The notes under the pieces were generated by a model, which saw only the letters and a program-made list of their open reading frames with translations, had not been told where the DNA came from and ran no database searches. From assembly GCF_000972785.3 (NCBI RefSeq), contig NZ_CP011253.3, positions 4,402,001-4,466,000 of the forward strand: a stretch of DNA of 64,000 nucleotides. Reading direction: 5' to 3'. The stretch is from Pandoraea oxalativorans (lineage in GTDB: Bacteria; Pseudomonadota; Gammaproteobacteria; Burkholderiales; Burkholderiaceae). Below, piece after piece: positions 1 to 8,533 of the stretch (its first letter is position 1; the number at the start of each line of letters is the position of its first letter). Position numbers and translations under genes: made by a program.

Positions 1-267
1 GCCGCGACCTTCCGGCACCATCGCCAACCCCTGCTTGAGCAGACCGAACGCCTTCACACCGCGAATCGACTTGCCCAGATACTCGATGTCGCCATCGGCC
101 CACGGCAACAAGCCCGTGATCGCCTTCATGGTGGTCGTCTTGCCTGCCCCATTCGCGCCGATGAGCGTGACCAGTTCGCCCGGCTGAATGTTCAGGTCGA
201 TGCCCTTGACCGCCTTGATCCCGCCGTAAGCGACTTTCAGGCCCTTGATCGTCAACATTGCGCTCAT
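1..267 (-). CDS. livF: Branched-chain amino acid ABC transporter ATP-binding protein LivF (partial)
   Basis: Only the first 89 codons are present; the gene runs off the left edge. The protein starts MSAMLTIKGL and has a Walker A motif GANGAGKT at residues 37-44, so it is an ABC ATPase. As the last visible gene of a livK-H-M-G-F order, it should be the second cytoplasmic ATPase that powers branched-chain amino acid import. Its ATG overlaps the livG stop by one base (TGATG), which implies translational coupling. The C-terminal signature and Walker B motifs lie outside the window. The assignment rests on sequence and operon position together. Confidence 0.93.
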   Translation of the reverse strand, partial: MSAMLTIKGLKVAYGGIKAVKGIDLNIQPGELVTLIGANGAGKTTTMKAITGLLPWADGDIEYLGKSIRGVKAFGLLKQGLAMVPEGRG

Positions 268-1040
268 CAATGGCCTCCCGAACCCAGATACGCTTCAATC
301 ACCGCCGGATTCTTTTGCACATCCTGCGGCAAACCTTCGGCAATCACCTTGCCGTAATCGAGCACCGTCATGCGGTTGCACAACCCCATCACCAGCTTCA
401 CGTCGTGCTCGATGAGCAAAATCGTGCGGCCGTCGCTTCGGATCTTGTCGAGCAAACCGCGCAGCTCGACCTTTTCCGTGGCGTTCATGCCAGCGGCCGG
501 TTCGTCCAGCGCCAGCAGCTTCGGATCGGTGGCCAACGCACGCGCGATTTCCAGACGACGCTGGTGGCCGTACGAGAGGTTCGCCGCCGTGTAGTTGGCG
601 TACTTCGCCACGCCCACGTATTCGAGCAACTCCATCGCACGATCGCGGATGGCGCGCTCTTCGGCCTTCGCGCCCGGGTACCGGACGATGGCGCCGATCA
701 CGCCCATCTTCGTGCGCACGTGACGGCCGACCATCACGTTCTCGATGACGGTCATGCCGCCAAACAGACGAATGTTTTGAAACGTACGCGCGATACCGGC
801 CTTGGCAACTTCGTGCACGGCGGTCGGCTTGTAGGCCGAGCCGTCGAGCTTGAATTCGCCGGAGTCCGGGGTGTAGAGACCGGTGATCACGTTGAAGAAC
901 GTGGTCTTGCCGGCGCCGTTCGGGCCGATCAGCCCGTAGATCTGCCCCGGCTTGATCTCCAGGCCCACGTCGGTGAGGGCCCGCAGACCGCCGAAGCGCT
1001 TGTTCACGCCCTTGACGGACAGAAGAATTTGTTCGCTCAT
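267..1040 (-). CDS. livG: Branched-chain amino acid ABC transporter ATP-binding protein LivG
   Basis: The protein is 257 residues, the usual length for LivG. Walker A GPNGAGKT is at about 39-46, the ABC signature region LSYGHQ at 155-160, Walker B LLALDE at 175-180 and the switch histidine in IEHD at about 212. It is the cytoplasmic ATPase that pairs with LivF under the LivH/LivM permeases. LivG of this family has the long insert before the signature that is seen here around residues 105-145. It is 21 bases downstream of livM and overlaps livF by one base, so it belongs to one minus-strand operon. Confidence 0.97.
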   Translation of the reverse strand: MSEQILLSVKGVNKRFGGLRALTDVGLEIKPGQIYGLIGPNGAGKTTFFNVITGLYTPDSGEFKLDGSAYKPTAVHEVAKAGIARTFQNIRLFGGMTVIENVMVGRHVRTKMGVIGAIVRYPGAKAEERAIRDRAMELLEYVGVAKYANYTAANLSYGHQRRLEIARALATDPKLLALDEPAAGMNATEKVELRGLLDKIRSDGRTILLIEHDVKLVMGLCNRMTVLDYGKVIAEGLPQDVQKNPAVIEAYLGSGGH

Positions 1041-1061
1041 ATTCAGGTCATCTCCCTCGAC

Positions 1062-2192
1062 TTACAGAGTCCGCTCTTCCGGACGCGGCGACGGCCACAG
1101 GCCGGCCGGACGGTACAGCATGATCAGAATCATGGCCAGACCGTACAGCAACTGCCGGATCACTTCGGGATCGACGATGACGCTACCGAACAACTTCATC
1201 TGCAACGGGCCCATGGTCGAGCGCAGGATCTCGGGGAACGCCGAGAGCAGCACACCGCCCAGAATCACGCCCGGAATGTGGCCCATGCCGCCGAGCACCA
1301 CCATCGAGAGCACGACGATCGACTCCCAGAAAGTGAACGACTCGGGCGAGACGAAGCCCTGGAACGCGGAGAACATGCCACCTGCCACACCACCGAACGA
1401 CGCACCCATCGCGAACGCGAGCAGCTTGATGTTTCGCGTGTTGATGCCCATCGCCTTGGCGGCGATTTCGTCTTCACGAATGGCCACCCAGGCGCGTCCG
1501 ATGCGCGAGTGCTGCAAGCGCACGCAGATGAAGGCGATCAGCAACGCGAGGAACACGAACAGGTAGTAGTACATGTACACCGAGCTGACCTGCAACCCGA
1601 AGAAGTTGTGCGCCTTCGAGAAGTCGAAGCCGAACAACGACGCAGGCTGGATGCCGGTGATCCCCTTCGGGCCGTTGGTGATGTTGATCGGCCGGTCGAG
1701 GTTGTTCATGAAGATACGGATGATCTCCCCGAACCCCAGCGTCACGATGGCCAGATAGTCACCGCGCAGACGCAACGTCGGCGCACCGAGCAAGATGCCG
1801 AAGATCGCCGCAACCGCAGCGCCGATCGGAATCGTGAACCACACGGGCACATGCAGCCCGCCGGGGAACATCGCGCCGATCCACTCGAACTGCGTGGAGA
1901 GGTGAGGAGAACTGAGGAAGGCCGTGACGTACGCCCCCACGGCATAGAACGCGATGTAACCCAGATCGAGCAGGCCAGCGAAGCCCACCACGATGTTCAG
2001 GCCCAGCGCGAGCATGATGTAGAGCAGCGCGAAGTCGAGCACCCGCACCCAGTAGTTGCCGCCGGCGTAGCCGACGAGCACGGGCGCGAGAATGGCGGCG
2101 ATCAGGAAGAACGCGAGGCCGCGATAGGCCTTGCGGGTCGCAGCGGCCGCAGAAATCTGCGTCACCGGCGACGTTTGCACGGGTTGATTCAT
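1062..2192 (-). CDS. livM: Branched-chain amino acid ABC transporter permease LivM
   Basis: The protein is 376 residues and strongly hydrophobic, with about nine to ten membrane segments after a short polar N-terminus (residues 1-23). The stretch VGFAGLLDLGYIAFYAVGAY and the later EDEIAAKAMGIN loop are typical of the LivM family; the EAA-like loop contacts the ATPases. It forms the inner-membrane pore with LivH for leucine, isoleucine and valine uptake. It lies 18 bases downstream of livH and 21 bases upstream of livG. Substrate preference within the branched-chain or amide class cannot be read from sequence alone. Confidence 0.96.
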   Translation of the reverse strand: MNQPVQTSPVTQISAAAATRKAYRGLAFFLIAAILAPVLVGYAGGNYWVRVLDFALLYIMLALGLNIVVGFAGLLDLGYIAFYAVGAYVTAFLSSPHLSTQFEWIGAMFPGGLHVPVWFTIPIGAAVAAIFGILLGAPTLRLRGDYLAIVTLGFGEIIRIFMNNLDRPINITNGPKGITGIQPASLFGFDFSKAHNFFGLQVSSVYMYYYLFVFLALLIAFICVRLQHSRIGRAWVAIREDEIAAKAMGINTRNIKLLAFAMGASFGGVAGGMFSAFQGFVSPESFTFWESIVVLSMVVLGGMGHIPGVILGGVLLSAFPEILRSTMGPLQMKLFGSVIVDPEVIRQLLYGLAMILIMLYRPAGLWPSPRPEERTL

Positions 2193-2210
2193 GATGTCGA
2201 TCCTCCCCGT

Positions 2211-3161
2211 TTATGCACGATCGGCCACGCGCTCGCCGAGCAGACCGCTCGGACGGAACACCAGCACCACAATCAGCACGACAAACGCGAAGACGTCCTG
2301 ATAGTTACTCCCGAACACGCCACCGGTCAGATCGCCGATGTAGCCCGCGCCCAATGCTTCGATCAGGCCGAGCAGCACGCCGCCGACCATCGCCCCCTGC
2401 AAGTTGCCGATCCCGCCAAGCACTGCGGCGGTAAAGGCTTTCATGCCGGGAATGAAGCCCATGTAGAAGTGAGCATTGCCGTAGTTCGAGGCCATCATCA
2501 CGCCCGCGAGCGCGGCGAGTGCGCCACCGAGGGCGAACGTCGCGGAGATCACGAAGTTCGGGTTCACGCCCATGAGACCGGCGACGTTGCGGTTTTCCGC
2601 CGTCGCACGCATCGCACGCCCCAGCTTGGTGCGGTTCACGAGCTGCGTGAGGCCGAACATGACGAGGAACGCCACGACGACGATCACGATGCCGGTGCCG
2701 TTGGTCACAGCGCCGGGATGATCGCCGCGCGGCGGGATCACGTTCATGGCGTCGGTGGGCAACAGTTGCGGGAACGAGAGGGGGTTACGCGACCAGATCA
2801 GCATGGCGATCGTCTGGAGCAGCAGCGAGACGCCGATGGCGGTGATCAGAGGGGCCAGGCGCGGCGCATTACGCAACGGCCGGTAGGCCACACGCTCGAT
2901 CACGAAGTTGGCTATCGCACACACGGGCATACACACGAGCGTGGCAATCGCCAGCATGAGCGCCGGGTTCATGTCCGGCGCGATCTTCAAAAGCAGGTTG
3001 ATGGTGGACAGCGCGACCATCGCGCCGATCATCATCACGTCGGCGTGGGCGAAGTTGATGATGCCCAGAATGCCGTAGACCATCGTATAGCCCAGTGCAA
3101 TGATCGCGTAGACGCTACCAAGCACGAGGCCGTTCAAGATTTGTTGGATAAAAATATCCAT
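2211..3161 (-). CDS. livH: Branched-chain amino acid ABC transporter permease LivH
   Basis: The protein is 316 residues, nearly all hydrophobic, and begins MDIFIQQILNGLVLGSVYAI, the characteristic LivH N-terminus with the first helix immediately after the start. The cytoplasmic loop containing RAMRATAENRNVAGLMGVN (around residues 195-215) is the conserved ATPase-contacting segment. It is the first membrane gene after livK, with a 211-base gap that carries two hairpins, and is followed by livM. It acts in the inner membrane as half of the permease heterodimer. Confidence 0.96.
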   Translation of the reverse strand: MDIFIQQILNGLVLGSVYAIIALGYTMVYGILGIINFAHADVMMIGAMVALSTINLLLKIAPDMNPALMLAIATLVCMPVCAIANFVIERVAYRPLRNAPRLAPLITAIGVSLLLQTIAMLIWSRNPLSFPQLLPTDAMNVIPPRGDHPGAVTNGTGIVIVVVAFLVMFGLTQLVNRTKLGRAMRATAENRNVAGLMGVNPNFVISATFALGGALAALAGVMMASNYGNAHFYMGFIPGMKAFTAAVLGGIGNLQGAMVGGVLLGLIEALGAGYIGDLTGGVFGSNYQDVFAFVVLIVVLVFRPSGLLGERVADRA

Positions 3162-3273
3162 GAAGCTAACTCCTTGTCCCGGAAACGGGCTCTCGACACG
3201 CTTGCCCGATAAGGCGCGCGAGGGGGCCGAGAGAACTGCGGGTTATGAGGCGTAATCCTGTGTCAGGAGGAGA

Positions 3274-3349
3274 GCCGTGCCCGTCATGCAGGCACGGCGT
3301 CTTTCCGCAGATAGTGATACGGCACCGAACGGGTAGGCAGCGGTGCCGT
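3274..3349 (-). promoter_or_regulatory. Two tandem hairpins in the livK-livH gap
   Basis: There are two perfect inverted repeats between the binding-protein gene and the permease genes. One has arms GCCGTGCC (3274-3281) and GGCACGGC (3291-3298); the other has ACGGCACCG (3319-3327) and CGGTGCCGT (3341-3349). Neither is followed by a U-tract in the minus-strand direction. Such intercistronic hairpins commonly protect the upstream mRNA or partly block read-through, so that more binding protein than permease is made. That role is inferred. Confidence 0.6.
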
Positions 3350-3372
3350 TTCATGGCGCGAGCGCCCGGGAC

Positions 3373-4581
3373 TTACATTTTCACCACGTCGAGCACGCTC
3401 TTCTTCTTATCCTTGTAGTTGTAGAGCGTGATCACCGGCTCCTTCATGTCGCCCTTGCTGTCGAAGGCGATGTGACCGATGACACCCTTGTAGTCCGTGG
3501 CCGGCATCGCCGCCAGGATCTTGGCCGGGTCTGCCGAGTTGGCTCGCTTCATCGCGTCGACGATCACGTTCACAGCGTCATACGTGAACGGGGCGTAGAT
3601 CTGGATCGGCTGCTTGAAGCGGTCTTCGTAACGCTTCGAGAAGTCCGCACCGCCTTCCATCTTCGACAGCGCCATACCTGCTTCCGAGCAGACGATGTTG
3701 TCGATGGCGTCGCCAGCGAGTTCGGCCACCTTGTCGGTACACACGCCGTCACCGGCCAGCACCTTGGCGCCAATACCCAGTTCCTTCGATTGCTTGGCGA
3801 ACGGGCCGCCGGTGGCATCCATACCGCCGTACATGATGATGTCCGGCTTCTCACCCTTGATCTTGGTCAGAATGGCGCGGAAGTCCGTGGCCTTGTCGTT
3901 GGTTGCATCGTGCGAGAGCACCTTCAGGCCGTTGGCCTTGGCGGTCTTCTCGAACTCGTCGGCCAGACCCTTGCCGTACGCCGTAGCGTCGTCGACGATG
4001 GCGACCGACTTGGCGTTAAGCGACTTGGTCGCGTAGTTGGCCAGTGCCGGACCCTGCTGCGCGTCGGTGGCGACCACGCGGTAGGTCGTCTTGAAACCCT
4101 GCAGCGTGTAAGCCGGATTGGTCGCCGACGGCGAAATCTGCACGATGCCCGCATCGCTGTAGATCTTCGAGGCCGGGATCGTCGTACCCGAATTCAAGTG
4201 GCCCACCACGGCGACAACCTTCTCGTCGACGAGCTTCTGAGCAACCTGCGTTGCCGTCTTCGGGTCGGCCGCGTCGTCTTCTGCCACCAGCTCAAGCTTG
4301 ACCGGCTTGCCATCGATGGTCAGGCCCGCCTTGTTGGCCTCTTCAATGGCCAGGCGTGCACCATTTTCGTTATCTTTGCCCAAGTGAGCAATTTGGCCCG
4401 TCAACGGTGCAACGTGACCGATCTTAATGACAACCGCATCGCCGCCCCCGCTGGCGGCAGTCGTCGCGGCAGGTGCAGAAGCGGCACCCGAATCGGCCTG
4501 CTTTTCTTCTTTCTTGCCGCAAGCCACCAGCAGCGTCACTGCGGCGACTACGGGCAGTACCTTCGCGAACTTGAGTTGCAT
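3373..4581 (-). CDS. livK: Branched-chain amino acid ABC transporter substrate-binding lipoprotein
   Basis: The protein is 402 residues from the ATG at 4581, which has a GGAG Shine-Dalgarno about 8 bases upstream. A reading frame continues further upstream but gives no sensible N-terminus. Residues 1-20 form a lipoprotein signal with lipobox LVAC, so Cys21 should be lipidated and the protein anchored in the periplasm. A short Ala/Ser/Gly-rich tether (about 25-50) precedes the mature fold, which starts IKIGHVAPLTGQIAHLGKD, the type I periplasmic-binding signature of the Leu/Ile/Val family. It captures substrate for LivHMGF. Specificity may extend to other amino acids or amides. Confidence 0.94.
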   Translation of the reverse strand: MQLKFAKVLPVVAAVTLLVACGKKEEKQADSGAASAPAATTAASGGGDAVVIKIGHVAPLTGQIAHLGKDNENGARLAIEEANKAGLTIDGKPVKLELVAEDDAADPKTATQVAQKLVDEKVVAVVGHLNSGTTIPASKIYSDAGIVQISPSATNPAYTLQGFKTTYRVVATDAQQGPALANYATKSLNAKSVAIVDDATAYGKGLADEFEKTAKANGLKVLSHDATNDKATDFRAILTKIKGEKPDIIMYGGMDATGGPFAKQSKELGIGAKVLAGDGVCTDKVAELAGDAIDNIVCSEAGMALSKMEGGADFSKRYEDRFKQPIQIYAPFTYDAVNVIVDAMKRANSADPAKILAAMPATDYKGVIGHIAFDSKGDMKEPVITLYNYKDKKKSVLDVVKM

Positions 4582-5350
4582 GTGATTATCTCCAGATTGT
4601 CGGCGATTTAATAACGCCAAATCGATGTTTCGTATGCGAAACGCGCGCATTGTAACTCCATTCCTTGCGGCTGCGACGCCCATAGCCACAGGGTTTTCCA
4701 TAATGGAGGGCTAAGGTTTTATACCGACTTGTGCAACCCTATCTTTTCAAAAGCGCAACCCCGAATTTGTGAATGGTTTTACGCGCCCGCGCGCGACTCC
4801 CCGGGCGGCCTTATGGTGCAACCGGTGCACCATTCAAGGGCCCGGATGCCGTACCAATCTAATAAGCAATTAGCATGCCCATTTGATTTGGAGGGTTCTT
4901 TCTAATTAAGCAGGCATATAAATAATTAGATTCCGGAAATCCGGAAATCTTTTATTTTCTTTAATTCCATATCCGTTGAATAATCAATAACGTCATTCGG
5001 TTTTGGCTGACGAGACGTTAAAACTTCCAATTTCGGACGTGCGGAAGTTCTGCGAGATTTGTTAGCATGATGCAAAAACGCCGCAATGGTTTTTTGCGGT
5101 CATCGGCAGGCGAATGGCCGAACATCGATCGGCAACGTCAGGGGGCCTGATGCGACCGGTAACGGCTGGGATGCGGGGGGCAGCAGGGGCGTAGGGCAGG
5201 ACACGCCGTGCGCGGGACAGGCGTAAAAAAACCGGGGCCGCGAGGTACGGCACCCGGTTTATCGACCATGCGGCGTGAGCGCCGGCCGTGAGTCTTGTTG
5301 CTGGGTGGGTCAGTGCGCTGCGGGCGCAGCCACCCAACCCGGCGTGCTGC
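4582..5350. other. Long AT-rich intergenic region upstream of livK
   Basis: No gene is seen in these 769 bases. The middle part (about 4840-5060) is strikingly AT-rich for this genome. Within it are a perfect inverted repeat ATGGTGCA/TGCACCAT (4813-4820 and 4826-4833), a tandem pair TCCGGAAA-TCCGGAAA (4932-4947) and an inverted repeat AACTTCC/GGAAGTT (5022-5028 and 5043-5049). The left part must hold the liv promoter, but I could not settle on one -35/-10 pair. The right end carries the ispH terminator. Confidence 0.6.
5225..5260 (-). terminator. Rho-independent terminator of fkpB-ispH
   Basis: Arms AAACCGGG (5229-5236) and CCCGGTTT (5253-5260) form an 8-bp stem. On the minus strand it is followed by a run of seven T residues (plus-strand A at 5225-5231). 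It sits about 90 bases downstream of the ispH stop. Confidence 0.8.
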
Positions 5351-6322
5351 TTAGCTCGCCATTTGGGTCAAGCCCTTGGGCAGCGGGAACGCGATGTTCT
5401 CTTCCACGCCGTCGAGCACCTTGACCTGATTGACGCCCAGTTCGCGCAGACGCGACACGATCGACTGCGCCAGCACCTCGGGTGCCGACGCACCGGCCGT
5501 CACGCCGATGCGGCGCTTGCCGTCGAACCACTCCGGCTTGAGCTGATCCGGCGAGTCCACCATGTAGGCCGGCACGCCCATCTTCTCGGCCACTTCACGC
5601 AGACGGTTCGAATTGGAACTGTTCGGGCTGCCGACGACCACAACCACGTCGCACTGCGGCGCCATGAACTTCACGGCGTCCTGACGGTTCTGCGTGGCGT
5701 AGCAGATGTCCTGCTTCTTCGGCTCGGTAATCAGCGGGAAGCGCTTCTTGAGCGCGTTGATGACTTCAGCGGCGTCGTCGACCGACAACGTCGTCTGCGT
5801 CACGAAAGCCAGCTTGCTTTCGTCCGCCACTTGCAGCGCAAGCACATCTTCGATCGTCTCGACGAGGAACATGCCCTCGCCCGACTGGCCCATCGTGCCT
5901 TCCACTTCGGGGTGCCCCTTGTGGCCGATCATGATGATTTCCAGACCTTGTCCGCGCATCTTGGCAACTTCGACGTGAACCTTCGTCACCAGCGGGCAAG
6001 TCGCATCGAAGATGCGCAGGCCGCGCGCTTCCGCCTCGGCACGCACCGCTTGCGAGACGCCGTGCGCGCTGAAGATCAGCGTGTTGCCCGAAGGCACGTC
6101 GGACAATTCTTCGATGAAGATCGCGCCCTTCTTGCGAAGACTCTCGACGACATACACGTTGTGCACGATTTCGTGGCGCACGTAAATCGGTGCGCCGTAC
6201 ATCGCCAGGGCGCGCTCGACAATCTCGATCGCGCGGTCGACCCCCGCGCAAAAGCCGCGCGGCTGAGCCAGCAGGATTTCTGCATCCGACAGCGTCGGTG
6301 CTACGACTTGGGTGGCGCTCAT
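5351..6322 (-). CDS. ispH: 4-hydroxy-3-methylbut-2-enyl diphosphate reductase IspH
   Basis: The protein is 323 residues. The three cysteines that bind the iron-sulfur cluster are visible as PRGFC (Cys25), DATCP (Cys109) and DICYAT (Cys207), spaced as in IspH/LytB. It catalyses the last step of the non-mevalonate isoprenoid pathway, reducing HMBPP to IPP and DMAPP in the cytoplasm. It starts 8 bases after the fkpB stop with an AGGAA ribosome site, so the two genes form the fkpB-ispH operon common in proteobacteria. A terminator follows. Confidence 0.98.
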   Translation of the reverse strand: MSATQVVAPTLSDAEILLAQPRGFCAGVDRAIEIVERALAMYGAPIYVRHEIVHNVYVVESLRKKGAIFIEELSDVPSGNTLIFSAHGVSQAVRAEAEARGLRIFDATCPLVTKVHVEVAKMRGQGLEIIMIGHKGHPEVEGTMGQSGEGMFLVETIEDVLALQVADESKLAFVTQTTLSVDDAAEVINALKKRFPLITEPKKQDICYATQNRQDAVKFMAPQCDVVVVVGSPNSSNSNRLREVAEKMGVPAYMVDSPDQLKPEWFDGKRRIGVTAGASAPEVLAQSIVSRLRELGVNQVKVLDGVEENIAFPLPKGLTQMAS

Positions 6323-6330
6323 TTCGATTC

Positions 6331-6786
6331 CTACAGAATGCCGATAATCTGGACTTCGAACACAATCGGCTGGCCGGCCAGCGGATGGTTGAAGTCGAAC
6401 AATGCCCAGCCGTCGCCCAGTTCGCGCAGGATGCCCGCATAGCGGCCACCGCTCGGCGCGTTGAACTCGACCAGATCGCCAACACTATATTCTTCCCCGA
6501 AGTTGCTATTCTCCTGCAACGTCTTCATCGAGACGCGTTGCAGCAGATCCGGATTGCGCGGGCCAAAGGCCTGCTCCGGCGCCAGTTCGACGCGGCATCG
6601 CTCCCCCACTCTCATGCCCAGCATCGCCTGCTCCAGCGTCGGCGCCATCTGGCCGCCGCCCAGCTGCATCGTTGCAGGGGTGCCTTCGAAAGTGTTGACA
6701 ATGTCCGCGCCGTCGGGCGCGCCGATCCGGTAGTGAAGCGTCAGATAGGAATTGTCTTGAACCACGGGGGTTGCAACAGAACTCAT
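6331..6786 (-). CDS. fkpB: FKBP-type peptidyl-prolyl cis-trans isomerase (FkpB/SlpA-like)
   Basis: The protein is 151 residues without a signal peptide. It has the SlpA-type FKBP core: an N-terminal strand (YLTLHYRI), a [18 protein letters not shown] segment corresponding to the conserved region leading to the insert-in-flap domain, and a C-terminal [18 protein letters not shown] strand. These proteins are cytoplasmic prolyl isomerase/chaperones and are almost always upstream of ispH, as here. The Shine-Dalgarno is weak. It is divergent from radC, with 188 bases between the starts. Confidence 0.92.
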   Translation of the reverse strand: MSSVATPVVQDNSYLTLHYRIGAPDGADIVNTFEGTPATMQLGGGQMAPTLEQAMLGMRVGERCRVELAPEQAFGPRNPDLLQRVSMKTLQENSNFGEEYSVGDLVEFNAPSGGRYAGILRELGDGWALFDFNHPLAGQPIVFEVQIIGIL

Positions 6787-6974
6787 GGGGGTCTCACAGC
6801 AAGGTCAAGCTATTATTGTAAGCGACGACGCGTTGCGCGTCCGGCTCCCCATCAAAGCCGCCCCGAAATTTTCCCGTGGCGGCTTCCCGGTTTGTCTTTT
6901 CCCCTGTCATCAGTGACACCCGCGATCATGCGCGTGGCCGTGTCCGATCATCGGTCCCCGATCCTGGAGTCGTC

Positions 6975-7649
6975 ATGTCCATCGCCCACTGGCCGCTCGC
7001 TGAGCGCCCCCGTGAAAAAATGCTGGCCCACGGCCCGAATGCCCTGTCCGACGCCGAATTGCTCGCCATCCTGCTGCGCACCGGTTCGCAAGGCCGCAAC
7101 GCCGTCGAACTCGGGCGCGAGTTGCTGACCCGCACCGGCTCACTTGCCCGCCTGCTTGCCACCCCATTCGAGACGCTGCGTCAGATACCGGGGCTAGGTC
7201 AGGCGAAATCGCTTCAATTTCAAGCGGCCCTCGAAGTGGCGCGCCGCATGTTGCGCGAGGGGATGCAATCGGGCTGCCTGCTCGATTCGCCCACCCGTGT
7301 GCGCGACTATCTGCGGCTCACGTTGCAAGATATGTCTCGCGAGCGCTTCGTCTGCCTGTTTCTGGACGCCGCACACCGGCTGGTCGGCACGCGCATCATG
7401 TTCGAAGGCACACTCACCCAGACATGCGCGTATCCGAGGGAAATCGTGCGTGCGGCGCTGGACCTTCATGCGGCGGCCATCATCGTGGCCCACAATCACC
7501 CGTCCGGCATTCCGACGCCAAGCGCGGCCGATCTGGCGCTCACGCGCCAGTTGGGGGATGCGCTGGCGCTGCTGGAGATCCGTCTGCTCGATCATTTCAT
7601 CGTCGCGGGAGACACCGTCTACTCAATGGCCGAGGGCGGTGAACTGTGA
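6975..7649 (+). CDS. radC: RadC family JAB/MPN-domain protein
   Basis: The protein is 224 residues from the ATG at 6975, preceded by GGAG at 6965-6968; an in-frame extension to 6876 lacks a ribosome site. A helix-hairpin-helix-like IPGLG (about 71-75) precedes a JAMM metalloprotease fold with the zinc motif HNHPSG (173-178) and S-x2-D (183-186). Length and motifs match the UPF0758/RadC family. The old link to DNA repair is not well supported and the substrate is unknown, so I infer a zinc-dependent hydrolase fold only. It reads away from fkpB and precedes rpmB. Confidence 0.93.
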   Translation: MSIAHWPLAERPREKMLAHGPNALSDAELLAILLRTGSQGRNAVELGRELLTRTGSLARLLATPFETLRQIPGLGQAKSLQFQAALEVARRMLREGMQSGCLLDSPTRVRDYLRLTLQDMSRERFVCLFLDAAHRLVGTRIMFEGTLTQTCAYPREIVRAALDLHAAAIIVAHNHPSGIPTPSAADLALTRQLGDALALLEIRLLDHFIVAGDTVYSMAEGGEL

Positions 7650-7784
7650 CGAGAACAACACCCTGCACACAAATTTGGCAAGCGGGTCGCATTCGGGCCC
7701 GGCTTACGCTATACTCCGTCCCTTCCCCGAATCTCCGACAGACGTTTCCCGCCAGGGACTCACGTCCTACATCGACTAAAGCGA

Positions 7785-7814
7785 TTGATTTGTCTGGGAT
7801 TTTTGTGGTATTAT
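7785..7814 (+). promoter_or_regulatory. Sigma70-type promoter of rpmB-rpmG
   Basis: TTGATT (7785-7790) and TATTAT (7809-7814) are separated by 18 bases. Transcription would start near 7821, giving a leader of about 50 bases before rpmB. This is a good match to the vegetative consensus for a strongly expressed ribosomal protein operon. Confidence 0.7.
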
Positions 7815-7873
7815 CGCGGTCTGTCTTTTCGACTCACCTTTTTTTACACAGAATTCTGGGTTAGGAGTGCTTC

Positions 7874-8107
7874 ATGGCACGCGTATGTCAAGTGACCGGG
7901 AAAGCGCCGATGGTCGGCAACAACGTTTCCCACGCCAACAACAAAACCAAGCGTCGTTTCCTCCCGAACTTGCAAAATCGCCGGTTCTGGGTTGAGAGCG
8001 AAAACCGCTTTGTGCGTCTGCGTCTTTCGAACGCCGGCCTGCGCCTGATCGATAAGGTCGGCATCGATGCCGTTCTCGCGGACCTGCGTTCGCGTAACGC
8101 CATCTAA
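7874..8107 (+). CDS. rpmB: 50S ribosomal protein L28
   Basis: The protein is 77 residues: [20 protein letters not shown], then the basic [11 protein letters not shown] segment typical of L28. It is a structural protein of the large ribosomal subunit. The rpmB-rpmG pair with a 15-base gap is the standard bacterial arrangement. A strong promoter lies about 60 bases upstream and a terminator follows rpmG, so the two genes form a self-contained operon. Confidence 0.99.
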   Translation: MARVCQVTGKAPMVGNNVSHANNKTKRRFLPNLQNRRFWVESENRFVRLRLSNAGLRLIDKVGIDAVLADLRSRNAI

Positions 8108-8122
8108 GTTTAGGAGCTCATC

Positions 8123-8290
8123 ATGGCAAAAGGCGCTCGCGACAAGATCAAACTGGAATCGACCGCAGGTACGGGTCATTTCTACACGACCACCAAGAAC
8201 AAGCGTACCCATCCGGAAAAGATGGCTATCAGCAAGTTCGACCCGGTCGCTCGTAAGCACGTCGAATACAAAGAAACCAAGATCAAATAA
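8123..8290 (+). CDS. rpmG: 50S ribosomal protein L33
   Basis: The protein is 55 residues, preceded by a TAGGAG ribosome site (8111-8116). The sequence [20 protein letters not shown] and the C-terminal [11 protein letters not shown] are those of L33. It lacks the CxxC pairs of zinc-type L33, so it is the zinc-independent form. It is co-transcribed with rpmB. Confidence 0.99.
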   Translation: MAKGARDKIKLESTAGTGHFYTTTKNKRTHPEKMAISKFDPVARKHVEYKETKIK

Positions 8291-8329
8291 GATCAACAGG
8301 TTTCATCGCGGTAGCTTGCTACTGCGTTC

Positions 8330-8356
8330 AATACCCCGCCTCTGGAGGGGTATTTT
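8330..8356 (+). terminator. Terminator of rpmB-rpmG
   Basis: An inverted repeat AATACCCC (8330-8337) and GGGGTATT (8347-8354) with a 9-base loop runs into TTTT. It lies 40 bases after the rpmG stop. Confidence 0.8.
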
Positions 8357-8533
8357 CGTTTGGGCGTCCCGAAAACTGCACCGCTACGCTATGCGTAGTC
8401 TTTCCCAGCGCAATTTCCCCGATGTGCGCATAGGGTCATGTGCCACGCGCGTATTGACTCGCTATACTGGCTCCTCTCTCATTATGAGGATCGCGTCAGT
8501 GTCGCTGCGTCGATCCCAGACTCCGCGCGTATC

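Noticed and set aside
258..3212. 984-codon open frame on the plus strand opposite livG-livM-livH
   Set aside because: Its product is His/Arg-rich nonsense, it has no ribosome site, and the three transporter genes on the other strand are unmistakable. Long antisense frames arise from the high GC content.
5062..5337. 91-codon minus-strand frame downstream of ispH
   Set aside because: It contains the ispH terminator and has an Arg/Ala-rich composition typical of chance frames.
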